Assembly: GCA_002507425.1 (NCBI GenBank)
Contig: DAZU01000045.1
Location: 1 to 8,800 of the forward strand
From: Euryarchaeota archaeon UBA53
GTDB taxonomy: Archaea; Thermoplasmatota; Poseidoniia; Poseidoniales; Poseidoniaceae
Length of the DNA stretch: 8,800 nucleotides
Direction: 5' to 3'
Made by a program: the position numbers and the translations under genes. Of this stretch, positions 6,073 to 8,800 are shown piece by piece. Every line of letters starts with the position of its first letter. Within the stretch, counting starts at the first letter, position 1. A model generated the notes under the pieces. That model had not been told where the DNA came from and did no database searches. It saw only the letters and a list, made by a program, of their open reading frames with translations.

Positions 6073-8179
6073 AAATTTTTGATTTAATCAGATTCCATCC
6101 AACGACTTGCCCTGAGTTCGCATCCATTGCTAGAGAGAGTGTGTTATCCCACTGAATTCCGTTTTCATTGGAAGTCCAAGATCTTGTTATGTCGATAGTC
6201 GAAGCGCCGGTTTCACCTGAATTAAGCCGGTTTAACCAGTCTGTTAGATCGCTATCTGGCGTTACAACTAACATACCTATTCGGGTTTCAGGGTGGTATT
6301 GCCCAGAACTGGTGAATAGTCCCTCCTCTCCCATCAAAACATCAAATCTCATAGGGTCGGTAAGATCGTTTTCCATCGCATTGATACTTAGTACTGAGGG
6401 TATATCATCTCGGCTGTGTGCAACCGTTTCATCGTGGCCTCCATGGGCTATGTACGTGCAGTTCCCAGAACTTGGATTTCCGCTTACTTCAATTTCTACC
6501 CATCCAGAATTAGGATCTGTGCTTACCCAAGACAAGTTCCATAATGTTCTACTGTTGTCAGTGTTTCTATCATCGCGAGCTCTCCATATGTAACCATCAT
6601 CATTTAGGGCAGAATTGGCAGCTACAGCCTCAGAGACATGACCATTTGTGATACACTGTACAGCGTCCTCAAGTGTATGTTGCCTTAGACTGCTATTATC
6701 TGGTGAGTGGATCTCATTATTTCCCCAATCATTTAATTCGCTGCTGGATGGAACGTATGCTCCAGCATTGGGAACTGAATCATAACTACGTCCCAAATCC
6801 AGAAGTTTGCTACCTCGGCTTAAGCTATTTTTCGACATTTCCAAAGAAAGCGAGAGCCGCCCTTCTGGAAGAACCAAATCGGCTAATTCTTTTGTCACAG
6901 TACCGCATGCTGACTTATCTCCCTCATCGCCCGAGATTTGTACGTCAACATTCTGTCTTACTGCCCAAGGGGAATCTTCTATGATCCACATATTTATCCT
7001 GGCATGTCCGAAACAATTGTCACGGATTTGTTTGTTCTCCATTGAGACCTTCCACATCTCATCTTCCCCGATTTCCTCAGATCCAATTACATTCCAGTCC
7101 CATCCAAGATGTGTTCCATTCACACCAATATCGATCAGTTTAGTTCCCATCATATCTCTTAATTCGACGGGTGAGATTACTACTGCGAAGCCTGGCGCAA
7201 TATCCTCAAGGATTCCAAGTATCCCACCAAGTCCATAAGAAACCGTTGTTCCTTGAGAATAATCACCGTCCAAATTCAGCATCCAGTCTGCTTGGGTTGA
7301 AATGATATCACGCTCAGAGATTTCTGTCCAGGTTTTCGTATTTAGCTCAAGAGTTCCACCAACACCACCAGTTGATTGGCTCATGCACTCATCGGGCTGT
7401 AATGGTTTGGGCAGATATCTTGAGACGGAGAAGGAATCGAAATTTCGGGTTTGAACTTTTTCAACCGCCAACCAATCCAAACCATAAGCACCTTTTGCCT
7501 GAACTGCTCCTATCAAACTCAGGTCAGGTTCAAAATCGAGTTCACTTTTGTCACCCTCTGTAACAGATGTGATACCCGTTCCTGAAAATTTTAGTTGCAG
7601 CCTACAAGACTCATTCAACTCTTCAGATTCGATATTATCTCTAACGATTTCAACATATTCTCCAGTTGCATCCAAATCGCCATCTAGGATGCTATACTCC
7701 ATTGAATCACCATATCTCAAGTCGTCGGCTACAAATGGTTCCAGTTGATTACTAGCATACCAATACCATCCTCCAGTTGCGATAAGTAGAGTCATCAAAA
7801 CCGCAGCAATCTTGGGATTTTTTAGTTGCTGAATTAGGGTCGTAGCGTTATTCTCAAAGATCTTGGTTTTTTCTGGTTCAAAAATTTCTTCACTTTCTAT
7901 GATTTCAGCATCAATAAATTCAGCCTCTAGAATCTCTTCATCGCCTACTTCTGGTAGGGGAACCGATTTGACATCTTCCATTGAAATAGATTCCTCTTCA
8001 ACGCTTTTCATATCCTCAAAATCCTCTTCCAAAGAAATAGAATCTTCATTGAAATGGTTGTTTAATCTGTCCATCAGGTCAGCTTTTTTACCGGAAACCG
8101 ACAGACCGTTTTCTTTGCACATCACTTTAAGTTCGGCAACGGTATGAGTAGACGAGACAAAGGATTCTTGTTCACTCAT
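6071..8179 (-). CDS. SAP-motif, single-span membrane protein with large extracytoplasmic domain
   Basis: This 702-residue protein has three visible parts. Residues 12-43 form a SAP motif (VAELKVMCKENGLSVSGKKA, then DLMDRL), a helix-turn-helix that binds DNA in many nuclear and some microbial proteins. Residues 44-105 are a strongly acidic linker. Residues 124-142 form one membrane span (IAAVLMTLLIATGGWYWYA); lysines before it (K104, K106, K120, K123) and acids after it indicate N-in, C-out topology. The ectodomain (143-702) is acidic and beta-rich, with six cysteines (C192, C265, C389, C425, C509, C574) that could pair, and sequons at N354, N495, N548 and N573. Its end, LAMDANSGQVVGWNLI, recalls the 'DA-tGev' strand of PepSY-like domains, but this is weak. 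No catalytic motif was recognised. It is the first gene of a two-gene unit. Function unknown; a link between chromosome and envelope is only an inference. Confidence 0.85.
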   Translation of the reverse strand: MSEQESFVSSTHTVAELKVMCKENGLSVSGKKADLMDRLNNHFNEDSISLEEDFEDMKSVEEESISMEDVKSVPLPEVGDEEILEAEFIDAEIIESEEIFEPEKTKIFENNATTLIQQLKNPKIAAVLMTLLIATGGWYWYASNQLEPFVADDLRYGDSMEYSILDGDLDATGEYVEIVRDNIESEELNESCRLQLKFSGTGITSVTEGDKSELDFEPDLSLIGAVQAKGAYGLDWLAVEKVQTRNFDSFSVSRYLPKPLQPDECMSQSTGGVGGTLELNTKTWTEISERDIISTQADWMLNLDGDYSQGTTVSYGLGGILGILEDIAPGFAVVISPVELRDMMGTKLIDIGVNGTHLGWDWNVIGSEEIGEDEMWKVSMENKQIRDNCFGHARINMWIIEDSPWAVRQNVDVQISGDEGDKSACGTVTKELADLVLPEGRLSLSLEMSKNSLSRGSKLLDLGRSYDSVPNAGAYVPSSSELNDWGNNEIHSPDNSSLRQHTLEDAVQCITNGHVSEAVAANSALNDDGYIWRARDDRNTDNSRTLWNLSWVSTDPNSGWVEIEVSGNPSSGNCTYIAHGGHDETVAHSRDDIPSVLSINAMENDLTDPMRFDVLMGEEGLFTSSGQYHPETRIGMLVVTPDSDLTDWLNRLNSGETGASTIDITRSWTSNENGIQWDNTLSLAMDANSGQVVGWNLIKSKI

Positions 8180-8218
8180 TACAACTTACGTGTACTTTAC
8201 CCTCTTTGAATGATAGGT

Positions 8219-8401
8219 ATGGTTGTGGCTGAAAAAAGGCTAATTTGCAACCGCTGCTTTAGCACGAAACCAGACCCGTATCGTCTTATTTTAATCAATT
8301 ACACAATCAATTTTGAAGTGACTCCTTACCAATTAGCAAATAGATTCACGTCCATTTATATGAAAACTAAATATCGATTGGAAAGATACTACAAGGTATG
8401 A
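8219..8401 (+). pseudogene. Doubtful short frame resembling a decayed eL40 (L40e) zinc-knuckle N-terminus
   Basis: From ATG 8219 the frame encodes 60 residues. The first 20 or so, MVVAEKRLICNRCFSTKP, look like the start of ribosomal protein eL40, whose family pattern has an initial acidic/basic lead and then I-C-x-x-C-aromatic before a proline. The second CxxC pair needed for a zinc site, and the basic LR-rich end, are missing; neither alternative frame restores them. The rest is AT-rich, hydrophobic/basic and without family character. It could be a decayed copy, an unrelated small protein, or chance. No good ribosome site precedes it, and the neighbouring promoter space argues against a long gene here. 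Confidence 0.2.
8293..8312. repeat. Short direct repeat AATCAATT x2
   Basis: AATCAATT occurs at 8293-8300 and again at 8305-8312, with starts 12 bp apart, close to one helical turn. It lies between two divergent genes, where an operator would be expected, but AT-rich composition makes chance plausible. Confidence 0.3.
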
Positions 8402-8411
8402 AAATTAAAGA

Positions 8412-8417
8412 TTTATT
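8412..8417 (+). promoter_or_regulatory. Probable TATA box of the AI-2E-family gene
   Basis: TTTATT, preceded by a purine-rich AAAG that could serve as a BRE, is centred about 26 bp before the ATG at 8441. This is the exact spacing expected for a leaderless archaeal transcript starting at the ATG. No Shine-Dalgarno site precedes the gene, in agreement. Confidence 0.5.
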
Positions 8418-8440
8418 CCCTTCAGTGGGATAAACCTTAG

Positions 8441-8800
8441 ATGAACAAATCCAAACCTCCGATTATGGAAGGGTTGTCGAAGGTCGGTATTGATTCCAAG
8501 CGAACTACTGCTGCCAGTGTTGCGATTGTAGCGATAGTAGTATACTTAGCCATGATTCATTTGAAACCAATTCTCATGCCGTTAGCAGTTGCAATACTGA
8601 TTTACTTTATCATCAAACCACCTGAAGAATTCGTTTATCAAAAGGTGGGCAATCGATTCATATCATACGGTTCTGTTGTGTTAGGTTTCGTAGTTACGAT
8701 ATCTCTAATATCGATTTTCCTGTATGAAAATCTCTCCCAGTTTATCGATGAGCTACCTGCAATTACCGAGGAATTTGATAAGAAAAAGCAAACCCTATCC
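8441..8800 (+). CDS. AI-2E/PerM (TqsA, UPF0118) family membrane protein, N-terminal part
   Basis: The frame from ATG 8441 stays open to the window edge and gives 120 residues, so the protein is cut at its 3' end. It has three hydrophobic spans, at about 23-40, 43-59 and 77-95. The segment HLKPILMPLAVAILIYFIIK followed by PPEEF matches the family's opening pair of helices joined by a short turn and ending in a proline. The third span is followed by a polar LSQFIDELPAITEEF helix, matching the 'ql-x-x-l-x-x-lP' segment that leads into the long soluble domain of these proteins. Members are thought to export small molecules or act as ion antiporters (autoinducer-2 exporter TqsA, Na+/H+ antiporters); the substrate here cannot be inferred. 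A TATA box at about -26 and no ribosome site suggest leaderless expression. Confidence 0.8.
   Translation, partial: MNKSKPPIMEGLSKVGIDSKRTTAASVAIVAIVVYLAMIHLKPILMPLAVAILIYFIIKPPEEFVYQKVGNRFISYGSVVLGFVVTISLISIFLYENLSQFIDELPAITEEFDKKKQTLS

Larger units (their letters stand above)
8180..8440. other. Divergent AT-rich intergenic region
   Basis: These 261 bp separate the minus-strand SAP-membrane gene from the plus-strand AI-2E-family gene. They should hold both promoters. The right half is AT-rich, with a TATA box for the plus-strand gene (8412-8417) and two copies of AATCAATT spaced 12 bp apart. The left half contains an eL40-like zinc-knuckle fragment. For the minus-strand gene a weak CTTTGAA stretch (TTCAAAG on that strand) near 8204-8210 lies about 28 bp upstream of the ATG and could be its TATA box. 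No RNA gene was seen. Confidence 0.6.

Noticed and set aside
6168..8147. Several plus-strand open frames opposite the SAP-membrane gene
   Set aside because: Antisense shadows; the Ser-rich one at 7863-8147 is just the complement of the acidic linker and SAP region.
1..8800. CRISPR array, insertion sequence, inverted-repeat borders or att site
   Set aside because: No spaced repeat series, transposase or integrase motifs, or flanking repeats were seen; the tRNA gene has no duplicated 3' end in the window.

Overview
The window looks like chromosomal DNA of a euryarchaeon, most likely a marine Thermoplasmatota of the Poseidoniales (Marine Group II) type. The archaeal assignment rests on a typical informational set: flap endonuclease FEN1, ribosomal protein eS8, SRP19, an MCT-1/Tma20-like PUA protein, and a tRNA-Arg with no encoded CCA. 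TATA-like boxes about 26-30 bp before start codons also fit leaderless archaeal promoters. The Poseidoniales placement is an inference from overall protein flavour (SAP-membrane protein, C-terminally anchored acidic secreted protein, modest GC) and is less certain than 'archaeon'. No mobile element, CRISPR array or integration scar was seen.

Left part (1-1891, + strand): the 3' end of a polytopic membrane protein, perhaps a GT-C glycosyltransferase, overlaps a class III (CaiB/BaiF) CoA-transferase. The CoA-transferase is short at its C-terminus and runs 15 nt into the convergent FEN1 gene.

Centre (1877-4670, - strand): read in transcription order, this is a colinear cluster of FAH-family hydrolase, eS8, SRP19, tRNA-Arg(UCG) and FEN1. 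It joins ribosome, protein-targeting, tRNA and replication/repair functions. The eS8 gene seems to have its own TATA box and Shine-Dalgarno site.

Divergent unit (4673-5748, + strand): the PUA protein starts 2 bp from the divergent FAH start. It is coupled through a GTGA stop/start overlap to a small secreted, C-terminally anchored acidic protein.

Right part (5729-8800): a two-gene minus-strand unit encodes a 702-residue protein (SAP DNA-binding motif, acidic linker, one membrane span, large ectodomain) and then an unrecognised 110-residue protein. A 261-bp AT-rich divergent intergenic region follows, holding an eL40-like zinc-knuckle fragment of doubtful status. The 5' end of an AI-2E/PerM-family membrane protein is cut by the window edge.

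The most interesting object is the SAP-transmembrane-ectodomain protein with its small translationally linked partner. Its architecture would put a DNA-binding motif at the inner face of the membrane. The remaining genes are mostly ordinary, with a few details worth checking: a shortened PIP box in FEN1, a long basic tail on SRP19, and very compact gene junctions.
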